A stretch of 40,104 nt of DNA from Bacillales bacterium (GCA_035700025.1 DASSOY010000042.1:1-40104), one strand, 5' to 3'; shown: positions 8,431-17,235, numbered from the stretch's first letter. Notes: generated by a model not told the origin, from the sequence alone. Numbers and translations: made by a program.

Positions 8431-9672
8431 TCATTCTTTGCTGGAAACTTGAACCTTCGCTTGTTTGGGGTCCGCGCTTCCTTCAACGTGGTTTTTCAAC
8501 GAAACCACTTGAACCGGTACCGTATGTTCCCCCGGCGCCAGATTACTGACGTCTATGTACACTTCAATTTGGTCCGGATCGACCGAACCGACCGTTTCTT
8601 TCGGACCGGTCAACGTCACGTCGACGAGACCGTCATCCGGCTTTTCAAGTGTATAAGTCAGCCCTTCCGATTTGCCGGTGACGTCGACAAAGATGTCCTG
8701 AAACGTCTTCGAGACTTTCTTTGCGACATCAATCGTCAACGTCAATTGTTCCGGCGAAACCTTGCTGACGCCGTCAGGGACGGGAATTTTGACCTGTATC
8801 GTTTGATCGTCTTGAATGCCTGACAAGTCGAACGGCACCTCGATGTATGAAAGGTCTTCCAGAACCTTTTCCGGTCCGAACAATGTCACTTGCGCCGGTT
8901 TTTTATCGATCGACTGGATGGTTAAACCGTCAGGAAGGCTCCCTTTCGGTTTCAGTTGAATCTCGACGTTCTTCGAAGCCGCCGTTATTGGGACTTTTAC
9001 TTGTACGACCGCAGGATTGATCGTCACATTCACTTCATTTCCTTCGGCATCGTAAGCGCTTAGTGCCGCAGTCGCTTCCACCGTTTCGCTTTTTCCCTTC
9101 ACGTCAACGAGTCCTTCGACAAACGAAACTTTGTCGACGAGCGCTTTCGGACCCGTCACTTCGACTTGTGACGGCGAGACGATCGGTTCTCCGATTTCGT
9201 ACCCGTCTTTCACCTTGCTTTCGTTAATTAAATCGATCTGCACCGGCAGCGTTTTCGTTTCTTTCTTTTGAATCTTTACTTCTATCGTTTTCGGGACGAC
9301 AGTCACGACCATTCCGTCGTCAAAGCCGGTCGTTTTGACGTTGACCTCATGGATGCCGGGACCGAGTCCGCGAAGGTCGACGAACGCTTTGTGTCCGTTA
9401 GCCAAAGTCGTTTTCAAAATTGAATCTTTAGAACCTCTCAATTGAACCGTCACTTTCTCGGGCAATCCGGAAACGATGAATTTCTGATCATCGTATTTAG
9501 CGGTTAGGTCAATATACAACAAATTGTTGTGGACCTCCGCTCCGCCGGTCTCTTTCTGATCGAATTGAAACAGCCCCGCAGGTTCGTTGGTAACCACGTT
9601 TGCATATAATAAAACGGCGATCAGGAAAGAAATGATTTTAACGAACCAATTGTTTTTGAGCAACTTATCCAT
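8431..9672 (-). CDS. cdaR: YbbR-domain c-di-AMP cyclase regulator CdaR
   Basis: Product is 413 aa. An N-terminal membrane segment (about residues 10-27) is followed by four YbbR-like repeats, seen as recurring VTLTGPKE / VEVTGPKA / VTLFGPEK and LVDVKG / PFDLSG / YIDVSN blocks. CdaR is membrane-anchored with the repeats outside and modulates CdaA. The start overlaps the cdaA stop by 8 nt with GGAGAGG upstream, so the pair is translationally coupled. Confidence 0.95.
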   Translation of the reverse strand: MDKLLKNNWFVKIISFLIAVLLYANVVTNEPAGLFQFDQKETGGAEVHNNLLYIDLTAKYDDQKFIVSGLPEKVTVQLRGSKDSILKTTLANGHKAFVDLRGLGPGIHEVNVKTTGFDDGMVVTVVPKTIEVKIQKKETKTLPVQIDLINESKVKDGYEIGEPIVSPSQVEVTGPKALVDKVSFVEGLVDVKGKSETVEATAALSAYDAEGNEVNVTINPAVVQVKVPITAASKNVEIQLKPKGSLPDGLTIQSIDKKPAQVTLFGPEKVLEDLSYIEVPFDLSGIQDDQTIQVKIPVPDGVSKVSPEQLTLTIDVAKKVSKTFQDIFVDVTGKSEGLTYTLEKPDDGLVDVTLTGPKETVGSVDPDQIEVYIDVSNLAPGEHTVPVQVVSLKNHVEGSADPKQAKVQVSSKE

Positions 9673-10489
9673 GTTGTTTTCCTCTCCAATTCCAACGTGT
9701 TGAGGAAATCGATTTCGAAGCAGCCAACAATTCTTGCTTAAGCAATTCTTTCAGCGTTTCCTCTTCCAAATCGCGATGAAGCTCGCCGTTTTTCGTTAAG
9801 GAGATGCCGCCGGTTTCTTCAGATACAACCAAGGTCAGGCAGTCGGTGACTTCGCTGATCCCGAGTGCCGCCCGATGTCTCGTCCCTAATTCTTTTGAAA
9901 TAAAAGGACTTTCCGACAGCGGTAAATAGCAAGCAGCCGCAAGCACCTCGTTTTCATTGATGATGACCGCCCCGTCGTGCAGCGGTGTGTTTGGAATAAA
10001 AATATTCACGAGCAGCTGGTATGTGAGTTTCGCATTCACGGGAATTCCGGTTTCGACGTAGTCGTTCAAACCGGTTTGCCTCTCAATGGAAATGAGCGCG
10101 CCGATCCTGCGCTTCGCCATGTAGCCGACCGCTTTGACGATCGCGTCGATTGAACGTTCAATGTCCTCCTGGCCCGGAGTTGGCCGCGAAAAAAAACCGC
10201 CGCGTCCAAGCTGTTCAAGCGCCCGCCGCAGTTCCGGCTGAAAAATGATGATGATCGCCAGAAAACCGTAAGTAATGGCATACTGAAGCAGCCAATGCAG
10301 CGTTACCAGGCCCAGTTCTCCGCTCAAATAAGAAACGACGATAATGACGACAATTCCTTTAAGCAGCTGTACGGCCTTTGTGCCTCGAATCACCATGATC
10401 AAGCGGTAAATGATATAGGTTACAAGCAGTATATCGACAATCTCGACAAGATAGCTTCCAATGGGATTATAATCGCCGAGTTGAAGCAT
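9665..10489 (-). CDS. cdaA: Diadenylate cyclase CdaA (c-di-AMP synthase)
   Basis: Product is 274 aa. Three N-terminal membrane helices (about 14-34, 42-60 and 66-84) precede the DAC domain. Catalytic motifs are present: DGA at 172-174 within LHDGAVII, and the GTRHRAA block at 202-208. The enzyme condenses two ATP to c-di-AMP, which controls potassium and osmolyte transport and wall homeostasis. It is the standard housekeeping cyclase of Firmicutes and sits in the conserved order cdaA-cdaR-glmM. GGGGGAT precedes the ATG. An extended -10 promoter lies in the 61-nt gap after rsiW, so it can be expressed apart from sigW. Confidence 0.97.
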   Translation of the reverse strand: MLQLGDYNPIGSYLVEIVDILLVTYIIYRLIMVIRGTKAVQLLKGIVVIIVVSYLSGELGLVTLHWLLQYAITYGFLAIIIIFQPELRRALEQLGRGGFFSRPTPGQEDIERSIDAIVKAVGYMAKRRIGALISIERQTGLNDYVETGIPVNAKLTYQLLVNIFIPNTPLHDGAVIINENEVLAAACYLPLSESPFISKELGTRHRAALGISEVTDCLTLVVSEETGGISLTKNGELHRDLEEETLKELLKQELLAASKSISSTRWNWRGKQHG

Positions 10490-10544
10490 TAAGCATCCCC
10501 CAGATCTGAATCCAACGCCAAATTATTGGTCTCCACATCTCAAC

Positions 10545-10553
10545 ATTATATCA
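10545..10553 (-). promoter_or_regulatory. Extended -10 promoter of cdaA
   Basis: TGATATAAT on the minus strand fits the TGn-TATAAT extended -10 consensus just after the rsiW stop, about 55 nt before the cdaA start. No good -35 box is visible at normal distance, which extended -10 promoters tolerate. Confidence 0.5.
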
Positions 10554-11180
10554 CAGAGGACGTCCCACAATCTCGCGAGAGGAGGCAAATCCAGTAAACA
10601 ACTGTTTGATTTGGTACCAGAGCCACTCAAACAAGGCGTTCACTTCCTCGATTTCTCCGGTCACCTGTCCAGCAGAGGCCAAGTACTCCTTTCCGTTGAT
10701 CACGGTCACGTCCCCAAGCACTTTGCCTTCAATTCTTACATCGCTGTTGCGAACAACCAAATCCCCGCGAATCACTACGCCCTTCGGAACGATTACTTCC
10801 TCGCCTCCGGTAATCACATGTCCGGAACCGCGTACGGCGACCTGCTGAGGTCCTTGCCAGAGCGAAAACAAATAACCCGACATGAATAAAAGAAACAAAG
10901 CCGCCGCGGTCAGAACCGGGTGCTGTTGAAACCAGCGCTTCGCTTTCAACGTTCTTTTCTCATTCGGCATCCGCTCGATGATCTTATCTTTCAGATCGCC
11001 GGGCGCTTTCACGCTTGAGGTGCTTCTCATGAGGGCTTCCGTTCTCTTCAGTTGTTCATAGTGTTCGCGGCATTCGGGACATCCCTTGAGATGCTGCGTC
11101 AAATCCCTTTTATCCTTATCATCGGCATCTTCGTCCAAAACTTTATGCATCAATTGGACAATTTCCGGTTTGCATCCCAC
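10551..11180 (-). CDS. rsiW: Anti-sigma-W factor RsiW
   Basis: Product is about 209 aa. The N-terminal cytoplasmic part has the zinc-binding anti-sigma motif HLKGCPEC (H-x3-C-x2-C). One membrane helix lies near residues 86-107 (VLTAAALFLLFMSG). The extracytoplasmic part has a bactofilin-like stretch (VVIRGDLVVRNS, GDVTVINGKEYLASAGQV) as in B. subtilis RsiW. In that species stepwise proteolysis of RsiW (PrsW, RasP) frees SigW. I prefer the GTG at 11178-11180: GAGGTGA lies 5 nt upstream, and the N-terminus GCKPEIVQLM matches the B. subtilis protein as I recall it. A GTG three codons upstream overlaps the ribosome site. Confidence 0.92.
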   Translation of the reverse strand: MGCKPEIVQLMHKVLDEDADDKDKRDLTQHLKGCPECREHYEQLKRTEALMRSTSSVKAPGDLKDKIIERMPNEKRTLKAKRWFQQHPVLTAAALFLLFMSGYLFSLWQGPQQVAVRGSGHVITGGEEVIVPKGVVIRGDLVVRNSDVRIEGKVLGDVTVINGKEYLASAGQVTGEIEEVNALFEWLWYQIKQLFTGFASSREIVGRPL

Positions 11181-11190
11181 CGTGCTCACC

Positions 11191-11760
11191 TCAATTCTGT
11201 TCCGGATTCAAGCGTTTTCGCAAAGCTTCGCGGCCGCGGTGAATTCGCGTCTTCACGGTTGCCAACGGGAGATTCAAAATTTCCGCGATCTCCTTGAGCG
11301 ACAAATCTTCGATGTATTTTAACACGATCGCGGCGCGGTATTTCGGAGGAAGCTGCATGATTTCGCCATGCAGCCGCTCCTTTAATTCGGTTTCGACCGC
11401 TTCCTCTTCGGGAAGCCATCCGTCGGATGCGAGTTGAGTATACATCGTCATCCCGTCGGTGCCTGATATTTCGGCGTCGAGAGAATAGTCGGGTTTCTTC
11501 TTGCGCAGGCGATCGATCGTTACGTTGGTCGCTATACGAAACAGCCAGGACGAAAATTTCTTATCGGCTTGGTAGCTGTCCAAGTTCAAGTAAGCGCGCA
11601 AAAACGTTTCTTGGGTAAGATCTTCGGCCTCTTGGCGATTGCCGATCAGCCGGTAACAAATGCTGTACACTTTATTTTGATAAAGATCAATCAAATCCCC
11701 AAACGCGTTTTGATCGCCTTTCTGAACGTCAAGTATGATTCGGTTCACGATTTCTTTCAT
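11191..11760 (-). CDS. sigW: ECF RNA polymerase sigma factor SigW
   Basis: Product is 189 aa, similar to the 187 aa of B. subtilis SigW. Region 2 shows NRQEAEDLTQETFLRAY, and WLFRIATNVTIDRLRKKKPDYSLDAE continues into the linker. Region 4 shows ALPPKYR-like LPPKYRAAIVLKYIEDLS and LATVKTRIHRGREAL. The ATG at 11758-11760 aligns with the family start; an ATG 11 codons upstream would place coding sequence over the promoter. SigW directs envelope stress and antimicrobial resistance genes. The 26-bp element upstream is a SigW-type promoter, so the sigW-rsiW pair is autoregulated. Confidence 0.96.
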   Translation of the reverse strand: MKEIVNRIILDVQKGDQNAFGDLIDLYQNKVYSICYRLIGNRQEAEDLTQETFLRAYLNLDSYQADKKFSSWLFRIATNVTIDRLRKKKPDYSLDAEISGTDGMTMYTQLASDGWLPEEEAVETELKERLHGEIMQLPPKYRAAIVLKYIEDLSLKEIAEILNLPLATVKTRIHRGREALRKRLNPEQN

Positions 11761-11792
11761 CCCATGCCCCCCGCCCGTGCGGTAATATTGCA

Positions 11793-11818
11793 TACGATAC
11801 AGCGCAAAAAAAGTTTCA
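11793..11818 (-). promoter_or_regulatory. SigW autoregulatory promoter
   Basis: TGAAAC at 11813-11818 and CGTA at 11793-11796 with exactly 16 nt between, including a T-rich stretch right after the -35 box. This matches the known B. subtilis SigW promoter form (TGAAAC-N16-CGTA). It lies 33 nt upstream of the sigW start codon. Confidence 0.88.
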
Positions 11819-11935
11819 ACTCGATTGTAGCACGGGCTGTGTGAAAAATTCTCTTGTTTTTCAAAAAAATGACTGAAATGAAGTTTTGTCCATCAAAAAA
11901 TCGGGAAATACTGATTTTTACGGGGAGGGTATAAT

Positions 11936-12109
11936 ATGAGGAATCGCGATCAACATTTACAAGAAATTGAACAGTTGCGAAGGGAATTAAACCGACTTGG
12001 TTGGCGCCTTCCTTTGTTTTCCGAGGAAATTGTAAAATCGTCTCAGAAACTCGACCGCTTGTTGAATGCTTTCGAAAAAGAAAAACTATATACGAAAAGC
12101 ACCCTTTAA
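11936..12109 (+). CDS. Spo0E-like sporulation regulatory phosphatase
   Basis: A 57-aa product. The sequence has two predicted helices and the Spo0E signature near residues 35-42 (SSQKLDRL; family pattern S-x-x-L-D). Spo0E-type proteins remove phosphate from Spo0A~P and so delay sporulation. GGGGAGG lies 7 nt before the ATG, which strongly supports translation. It is divergent from sigW and convergent with arginase. A weak promoter-like TTGTCC-N17-TACTGA lies upstream at 11887-11915. Function is assigned by motif only; small family members vary in target. Confidence 0.85.
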   Translation: MRNRDQHLQEIEQLRRELNRLGWRLPLFSEEIVKSSQKLDRLLNAFEKEKLYTKSTL

Positions 12110-12124
12110 TTCATAAAAGGATGC
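12099..12124. terminator. Shared terminator between the spo0E-like gene and arginase
   Basis: Stem GCACCCTTT / AAAGGATGC with one mismatch and an 8-nt loop. It overlaps the last codons of the spo0E-like gene. On the minus strand it is followed by TTTTCG and a T-rich tract, so it mainly serves arginase; on the plus strand the tract is weaker. Confidence 0.5.
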
Positions 12125-12134
12125 TCTTCGGTTC

Positions 12135-13040
12135 TTATTTCAACTTTTCTCCAAACAAGGAACCAATTAACGCTACCGCCGCCTCGGCGGTTTTATTTTT
12201 CTCATCCAAAATCGGGTTCACTTCGACGAACTCGGTTGAGGTGATGATTCCCGATTCGGCGAGCATTTCCATCGCCAAATGGCTTTCACGGTAGTTGATG
12301 CCTCCGGTTACCGGCGTACCGACTCCAGGCGCGTCATGAGGGTCGAGTCCGTCGAGATCCAGGCTCAAGTGGACACCATCGGTCCGCTCTTTCAAATAAG
12401 TGATAGACTCGTCGATCACTTGCGTCATGCCGAGCCGGTCGATTTCGTGCATCGTGTACACGCGAATGCCTTTTTCGCGAATCAACGCTTTTTCGCCGTC
12501 ATCGAGTGAGCGTGCCCCGATAATGACTAAATTCTCCGGTTTCACTTTGGGTGCGTAGCCCCCAATTTGGATCAACGACTCGTGTCCGATGCCGAGGCTC
12601 GCCGCCAGCGGCATGCCGTGAATGTTTCCGCTCGGCGAAGTTTCCGCCGTGTTCAAGTCGCCGTGCGCGTCGTACCAAATGACGCCAAGATTCTTGAAAT
12701 GCTTCGAAACCCCTGCCAACGTACCGATTGCAATGCTATGATCACCGCCGAGCACGAGCGTGTGCCGTTCCTTTTGCATCTCGGCGTCAATCGTCTGTGC
12801 CAATTTTTCATTCGCTTCTGTGACTTGTTTCAAATTTTTTAAATTGCTGTTTTCAGACTCCCGTTCGTCGGACCTCGGCCGCCCGATCTCAATGTCTCCG
12901 AGATCTTCAATGTCGTAACCGAGTTTCTCGAGACGCTGAACGACGCCGGCATACCGAATCGCGCTCGGACCCATGTCGACACCGCGCCGGGCTTGTCCCA
13001 AATCCATCGGGACGCCGATAATGGAAACTTGTCTATCCAT
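12135..13040 (-). CDS. rocF: Arginase
   Basis: Product is 301 aa. It hydrolyses arginine to ornithine and urea. Manganese ligand motifs are in place: GGDHS at 98-102, DAHGD at 124-128, and SLDLDGLDP near residue 226. The substrate loop NIHGMP is at 139-144. AAGGAGG precedes the ATG. It stands alone here, next to sigW, and not in a roc transport cluster. The urea/ornithine route and the arginase rather than agmatinase call rest on the GNIHGMPLA loop and the overall match to Bacillus RocF. Confidence 0.95.
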   Translation of the reverse strand: MDRQVSIIGVPMDLGQARRGVDMGPSAIRYAGVVQRLEKLGYDIEDLGDIEIGRPRSDERESENSNLKNLKQVTEANEKLAQTIDAEMQKERHTLVLGGDHSIAIGTLAGVSKHFKNLGVIWYDAHGDLNTAETSPSGNIHGMPLAASLGIGHESLIQIGGYAPKVKPENLVIIGARSLDDGEKALIREKGIRVYTMHEIDRLGMTQVIDESITYLKERTDGVHLSLDLDGLDPHDAPGVGTPVTGGINYRESHLAMEMLAESGIITSTEFVEVNPILDEKNKTAEAAVALIGSLFGEKLK

Positions 13041-13318
13041 CGTTTGTTTTCGCCTCCTTATCTTCTGCGTCTACTGTAGCGTGTTCGAACATGATGGTTC
13101 AACACGACAAGATTTTGCATAGTTATTCATCCGTGCATAAAATGTTTGTCCCTTCTTTCTTCTTTCCCAAAAACCGCCCGTTTCAATCCTAATCAAAGGG
13201 ACCGTCCGCTACAAAAGTAAGCGGGGAAACGATATAATAAAAGAGAACACGCACGTATTGTTTCCAAACCATCGATTTTGAGAGCGATTTTTCACTAAAC
13301 GAAGGGGGCAAGCGGCCT

Positions 13319-14200
13319 TTGAATATTCCTGCCGAAACGATTCAACATAAAAAACTTTCGACAAGCCAGATTTTCCGAAGAGCGTTGTTTGTTCCAATCG
13401 GAGCGTTTCTCGAAGCCGTCGCACTTGAGGTATTTCTCGTTCCGAACGAGATCATTGACGGCGGCATCGTCGGCATTTCCATTATTTTATCGTATTTGTT
13501 CCACGTTCAACTCGGTTTCTTGTTGTTCCTGCTAAACCTTCCATTCTTCTTCCTCGGCTACAAGCAAATGGGCAAAACTTTTGCGATCATTACGATGTTC
13601 GGCATCACGTCGTTATCCCTTTTCACTTTCATGTTGGAGACCGTTCCGAAATTAACGAACGACCCGCTTTTGGCAGCCGTTTTTGGCGGAATCATCCTCG
13701 GCATCGGCGTCGGTATCGTTATCCGTAACGGGGGAACGTCGGACGGAACAGAAATTTTGGCGGTTCTTTTCAACAAAGGAACCCCTTTTTCTGTCGGCGA
13801 AATCGTCATGTTTTTCAATGTGTTTATTCTCGGAAGCGCCGGTTTCGTCTACGGATGGGATCGTGCGATGTATTCGTTGATCGCTTACTTCATCGCGTTT
13901 AAAATGATCGACATTACGATCGAAGGTCTCGAATCTTCCCGTTCCGTTTGGATCGTCAGTGAAGAACATAGACAAATCGGCGATGCTTTAAATTCCCGTC
14001 TTGGCCGCGGAATCACCTATTTAAACGGGGAAGGCGGCTACAGCGGCGACGACAAAATGATGATTTTCTGTGTCATTACCCGTATGGAAGAAGCAAAATT
14101 AAAAAGCATCGTCGATGAATTTGACCCGTCGGCATTTTTGGCGATCGGCGATATTCATGACGTAAAAGGCGGACGCTTCAAAAAACGCGACATCCACTGA
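13319..14200 (+). CDS. YitT family membrane protein with C-terminal DUF2179
   Basis: Product is 293 aa. Five to six membrane segments (residues about 20-180) form the YitT_membrane domain, with GGTSDGTEILA in the middle. A C-terminal cytosolic DUF2179 domain (about 215-290) ends in AIGDIHDVKGGRF, a typical C-terminus. The start is TTG with GGGGG about 11 nt upstream; no better in-frame start exists before the first membrane helix. Function is not established for the family. A TATAAT box at 13233-13238 without a clear -35 lies upstream. Otherwise 13041-13318 holds only a short CCGCT/AGCGG hairpin near 13206-13224. Confidence 0.88.
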   Translation: MNIPAETIQHKKLSTSQIFRRALFVPIGAFLEAVALEVFLVPNEIIDGGIVGISIILSYLFHVQLGFLLFLLNLPFFFLGYKQMGKTFAIITMFGITSLSLFTFMLETVPKLTNDPLLAAVFGGIILGIGVGIVIRNGGTSDGTEILAVLFNKGTPFSVGEIVMFFNVFILGSAGFVYGWDRAMYSLIAYFIAFKMIDITIEGLESSRSVWIVSEEHRQIGDALNSRLGRGITYLNGEGGYSGDDKMMIFCVITRMEEAKLKSIVDEFDPSAFLAIGDIHDVKGGRFKKRDIH

Positions 14201-14237
14201 TCGGCTTCTTATTGTCTGCGATGTGAGGTGACTTCCG

Positions 14238-14561
14238 ATGAAAGCAATCTTGTTGTTTTTATTGGCTGGCCTTGCCGAAATCGGGGGCGGCTGGCTCGTT
14301 TGGCTTTGGCTGCGCGAAGGCTATTCCTTCGTCTATGGGGTGATCGGCAGCTTTCTTTTGATTGCCTACGGAATCATCCCGACGATGCAAAACTTCCCGG
14401 CATTCGGTAGGATTTATGCTGCCTATGGCGGAGTTTTCATCCTTTTATCGTTATTTTGGGGCTGGACCGCAGATCGGAAGACACCGGATTTCTTTGATTG
14501 GCTCGGGGCTTCCATCTGCTTGCTCGGCACCGCTGTCATTTTGTGGGCACCGAGAGGTTGA
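14238..14561 (+). CDS. ynfA: YnfA family (UPF0060) small membrane protein
   Basis: Product is 107 aa with four membrane helices, the full size of the family. Characteristic segments are [14 protein letters not shown] at the start, [15 protein letters not shown] in helix 3 and the C-terminal ILWAPRG. YnfA proteins are small multidrug-resistance-like transporters of unclear native role. GAGGTGA precedes the ATG, 37 nt after the YitT gene, so both may share a transcript. Confidence 0.93.
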   Translation: MKAILLFLLAGLAEIGGGWLVWLWLREGYSFVYGVIGSFLLIAYGIIPTMQNFPAFGRIYAAYGGVFILLSLFWGWTADRKTPDFFDWLGASICLLGTAVILWAPRG

Positions 14562-14594
14562 CCTTTAGCCGCGATTGACTGGCGCGATTTTCGG

Positions 14595-14637
14595 AAAAAA
14601 AAGACGCAACGATACACGGCTTAGAAATGTCCGTGTA
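14595..14637 (-). terminator. Possible terminator of the dedA gene
   Basis: Stem TACACGG / CCGTGTA (14613-14619 and 14631-14637). On the minus strand a run of eight T follows at 14595-14602 after a 10-nt gap. The gap is longer than usual, so efficiency is uncertain. The stretch 14562-14709 holds no gene that I can support. Confidence 0.45.
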
Positions 14638-14709
14638 CGCCGTATTCTTTCTCATCCGGAAACAAAGGACGTGGCAAATAGAAACCGTACGATTTGCTCG
14701 GGGTCGGCC

Positions 14710-15315
14710 TTAACTTTCGTGCGTCTCCTTTCCTTCGCGAAAGGCGGAAACGTTCTTTTTCTTAATGAACTTGCAGGCGAACCCTCCGGCTATGATGAGT
14801 AACACCCCGATCACGACATACGTTTGAAATCCTGTAAGAATCGAACGAACCGAATCCACCTTCCCCATTTGACCAAGAAAAAGCAGACAGAGGAGCCATG
14901 GCAGTACACCGACAAATGTCAAGACCGCGAAGGGGAGCGGTTTGATTTTGCTGACCCCGGAAGCGTAGGAAATGTAGTTCCCGACGCCGAAAGGGCGCGA
15001 AAGCGCGATGCTCCATGTGCCGAACCGCTGAAACGATCGCTGGGCTCGTTCAATTTTTCGGTGCTTTAATTTTCTTTTGATGTACCCTTCCATCTTATAG
15101 CCGAGAAAATAAGGAATGAAACTGAACAATGTATACACGAAGGCACCTGCCAAACCGATGGCAATGAGTTCTGCGATTCCCGGTTGCAGCAAATAGCCGT
15201 AAAATAAGGCAATCAACGTGCCTGGGAACGGCAGGGACGAGGATTCGAGCGCGAGACCGATCATCAACCCGAACGCCCCAAGTTGGTTCAGAAGATCCAA
15301 GAGCATGTCCACCAT
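14710..15315 (-). CDS. DedA family membrane protein
   Basis: Product is 201 aa with the DedA/SNARE-associated fold. The N-terminal re-entrant motif is ESSSLPFPG (residues 24-32), followed by LSFIPYFLGYKMEG-like FIPYFLGYKMEG, then a basic loop with FQRFGTWSIALSRPFGVGN carrying the conserved arginine, then two C-terminal helices. DedA proteins flip undecaprenyl phosphate or phospholipids and affect envelope stress and antimicrobial resistance. AAAGGAG lies 6 nt before the ATG. It is divergent from the cardiolipin synthase gene. Confidence 0.92.
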   Translation of the reverse strand: MVDMLLDLLNQLGAFGLMIGLALESSSLPFPGTLIALFYGYLLQPGIAELIAIGLAGAFVYTLFSFIPYFLGYKMEGYIKRKLKHRKIERAQRSFQRFGTWSIALSRPFGVGNYISYASGVSKIKPLPFAVLTFVGVLPWLLCLLFLGQMGKVDSVRSILTGFQTYVVIGVLLIIAGGFACKFIKKKNVSAFREGKETHES

Positions 15316-15470
15316 GTCGGGCTCCTTTTCATTCGAATTTCCCGCATACCGGCGGCGATTTCCTTACTATGGAGTTACCCGAAGTCGGCATGGCTCAATC
15401 AGAAGATTCGCTTTTTTGAAAAACGGGTATGTTTAAACGGATGTTTACCTACTTTTCGAGGAGACGCAAA

Positions 15471-16976
15471 ATGAACAAGCAGCTCAGGCAATTCGTATTG
15501 CTCGCCATCTTGACCGGCTGTCTTTACGTCGGATTGTTTTCGCACCATCATTCGGCTGCAAAGACGTTCGCCATTATTCTTTATTTTGTTGTGTTGGTTT
15601 CGATTGTGTTTCAACTCCTGTTGGAAAACCGTTCACCTTACAAAACGTTGTTATGGATTTATGTCTTGTTGTTCCTTCCTGTAATCGGTTATTTGTATTT
15701 TATTTATTCAGGGCAATTGCAAGTGAAAGGGTACTTGTTCCAAAGAAAACGGGAAAACAATGAAACCTACTTGCGAAATGCGTTCAACAATAAACAAAAC
15801 CCGCTCTGGGAAAACATGACCGGCGAGGAACAAAGGATTTCCAACATGATCGTCAAAAAATCGAATTTCCCGATCAGCTTTTTCACCGAAACCAAAGTGT
15901 TGCGCAACGGAGATGAAACATTTCCCGCCATTCTCGAAGCCTTGAAAAACGCCCGCCGTTATATTTATCTCGAATATTACATTTTTCGGGACGACGATAT
16001 CGGAACTGAGATCGTTCGTGTTCTAGAGGAAAAAGCTCGGCAAGGGCTGGATGTGAGGCTGATTTACGATGCCGTCGGCAGCGTTGGGTTGTCAATGCGT
16101 ACGATTAAAAAAATGGAGGCCGCCGGTGTCCAAGTGGCTTGCTTTTCGCCGATCAAGTCCGGATTTTTCAACCAAAAAATCAACTTCCGCAACCATCGAA
16201 AAATTATTGTGGTCGACGGCAAAGCAGGGTTTGTCGGCGGTTTGAACATCGGGGACGAATACCTTGGCCGCGATAAAAGGATGGGGTTTTGGCGAGACAC
16301 GCACTTGCTCGTGAAAGGTGAAGCGGTTCGCAGTTTGCACGCGATCTTTATCATCGATTGGGCTTATCTATCCCATGAAACGGTGACGCCTGAACAAACC
16401 GAGCGAACATTTCCGATGGGGAAAAGCGACGGAGGCGTGCAAGTTGCCGCAAGCGGACCGGATTCGAACGAAGGACTCATGACAAACCTTTATTTCAGCA
16501 TGATCACGTCCGCCCGACAATCGGTTTGGATTGCAACGCCGTATTTCATTCCGAACAAAGCCATTCGATCCGCGCTCGCGATGGCCGCCGCGCGAGGGGT
16601 CTCTGTCAAATTAATGGTACCGGAAACGAACGACGGATTTCTCACGAAATATGCGACCCGATCTTATTTCGACGAACTGCTCGACAACGGAATCGAAGTG
16701 TACATGTATCGGAAAGGGTTTATGCATCAAAAAATCATGATCGTCGACGGCCGCTACGCTTCCATCGGAACAGCGAACGTCGACTTTCGGAGCCTCAACC
16801 TCAATTTTGAAGTCAACGTGTTTCTTTTCAACTGCTCGAGCGTAAAAGAGTTGATCAACAACTATAAAACCGACATCGCGGAAAGCGTCCAAGTCGATCT
16901 CGAACGCTATCGAAACCGCCGTTTGACGGTCCGCGCAAAAGAATCCGTCGCCCGTCTGTTTTCACCCGCCCTGTAA
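15471..16976 (+). CDS. cls: Cardiolipin synthase
   Basis: Product is about 501 aa. Two N-terminal membrane helices are followed by two phospholipase D domains. HKD motif 1 is NHRKIIVVDG with His242, Lys244 and Asp249; motif 2 is MHQKIMIVDG near residue 417. The enzyme joins two phosphatidylglycerol molecules to cardiolipin and glycerol. I chose the ATG at 15471 because GAGGAG lies 9 nt upstream; an in-frame ATG at 15429 has only a weak site. It ends at a strong terminator. Neighbouring dedA on the opposite strand is also envelope-lipid related. Confidence 0.95.
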   Translation: MNKQLRQFVLLAILTGCLYVGLFSHHHSAAKTFAIILYFVVLVSIVFQLLLENRSPYKTLLWIYVLLFLPVIGYLYFIYSGQLQVKGYLFQRKRENNETYLRNAFNNKQNPLWENMTGEEQRISNMIVKKSNFPISFFTETKVLRNGDETFPAILEALKNARRYIYLEYYIFRDDDIGTEIVRVLEEKARQGLDVRLIYDAVGSVGLSMRTIKKMEAAGVQVACFSPIKSGFFNQKINFRNHRKIIVVDGKAGFVGGLNIGDEYLGRDKRMGFWRDTHLLVKGEAVRSLHAIFIIDWAYLSHETVTPEQTERTFPMGKSDGGVQVAASGPDSNEGLMTNLYFSMITSARQSVWIATPYFIPNKAIRSALAMAAARGVSVKLMVPETNDGFLTKYATRSYFDELLDNGIEVYMYRKGFMHQKIMIVDGRYASIGTANVDFRSLNLNFEVNVFLFNCSSVKELINNYKTDIAESVQVDLERYRNRRLTVRAKESVARLFSPAL

Positions 16977-16988
16977 CACAAGCAGATA

Positions 16989-17022
16989 GGATGGCATCCG
17001 GTTATGCCATCCTTTCTTTTTC
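16989..17022 (+). terminator. Terminator of cls
   Basis: Nine-base-pair perfect stem GGATGGCAT / ATGCCATCC with a 6-nt loop, then TTTCTTTTTC. It overlaps the last codons of the convergent gene at 17002-17235. Confidence 0.88.
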
Positions 17023-17235
17023 TTTCTCGATGCGTTCGCAAATGTCGTGATTCCACTCGGCGTCGTTCGCCATCGAAGCGACCAGCGACTCGTTATACAA
17101 GCGGCTCAGTTTCTGCGCTTTCTTCAAATTCGCTTCCATGCAATGCCGAAAGTCACGTTCATCTTCAGACGTCCACTCCTTTCCGGAAGATGCCTTCAAC
17201 CATAGTTCGGCAAGCCTTTGGTGAACACTCCACAT
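17002..17235 (-). CDS. Small hypothetical protein (DUF7667-like)
   Basis: Product is 77 aa, helical, with HQRLAELWLKA near the start, a central EDERDFRHCMEANLKKA and a C-terminal WNHDICERIEKEK. The pattern of a short N-terminal helix followed by E-x-F-x-H-C resembles the small proteins I know as DUF7667 in Bacilli; this is recall, not a search. AAAGGAG lies before the ATG. The stop codon falls inside the hairpin that terminates cls. Role unknown. Confidence 0.75.
   Translation of the reverse strand: MWSVHQRLAELWLKASSGKEWTSEDERDFRHCMEANLKKAQKLSRLYNESLVASMANDAEWNHDICERIEKEKERMA

Noticed and set aside
13085..13105. LexA-box-like GAAC...GTTC upstream of arginase
   Set aside because: The half sites are 6 nt apart instead of 4 and do not fit the consensus.
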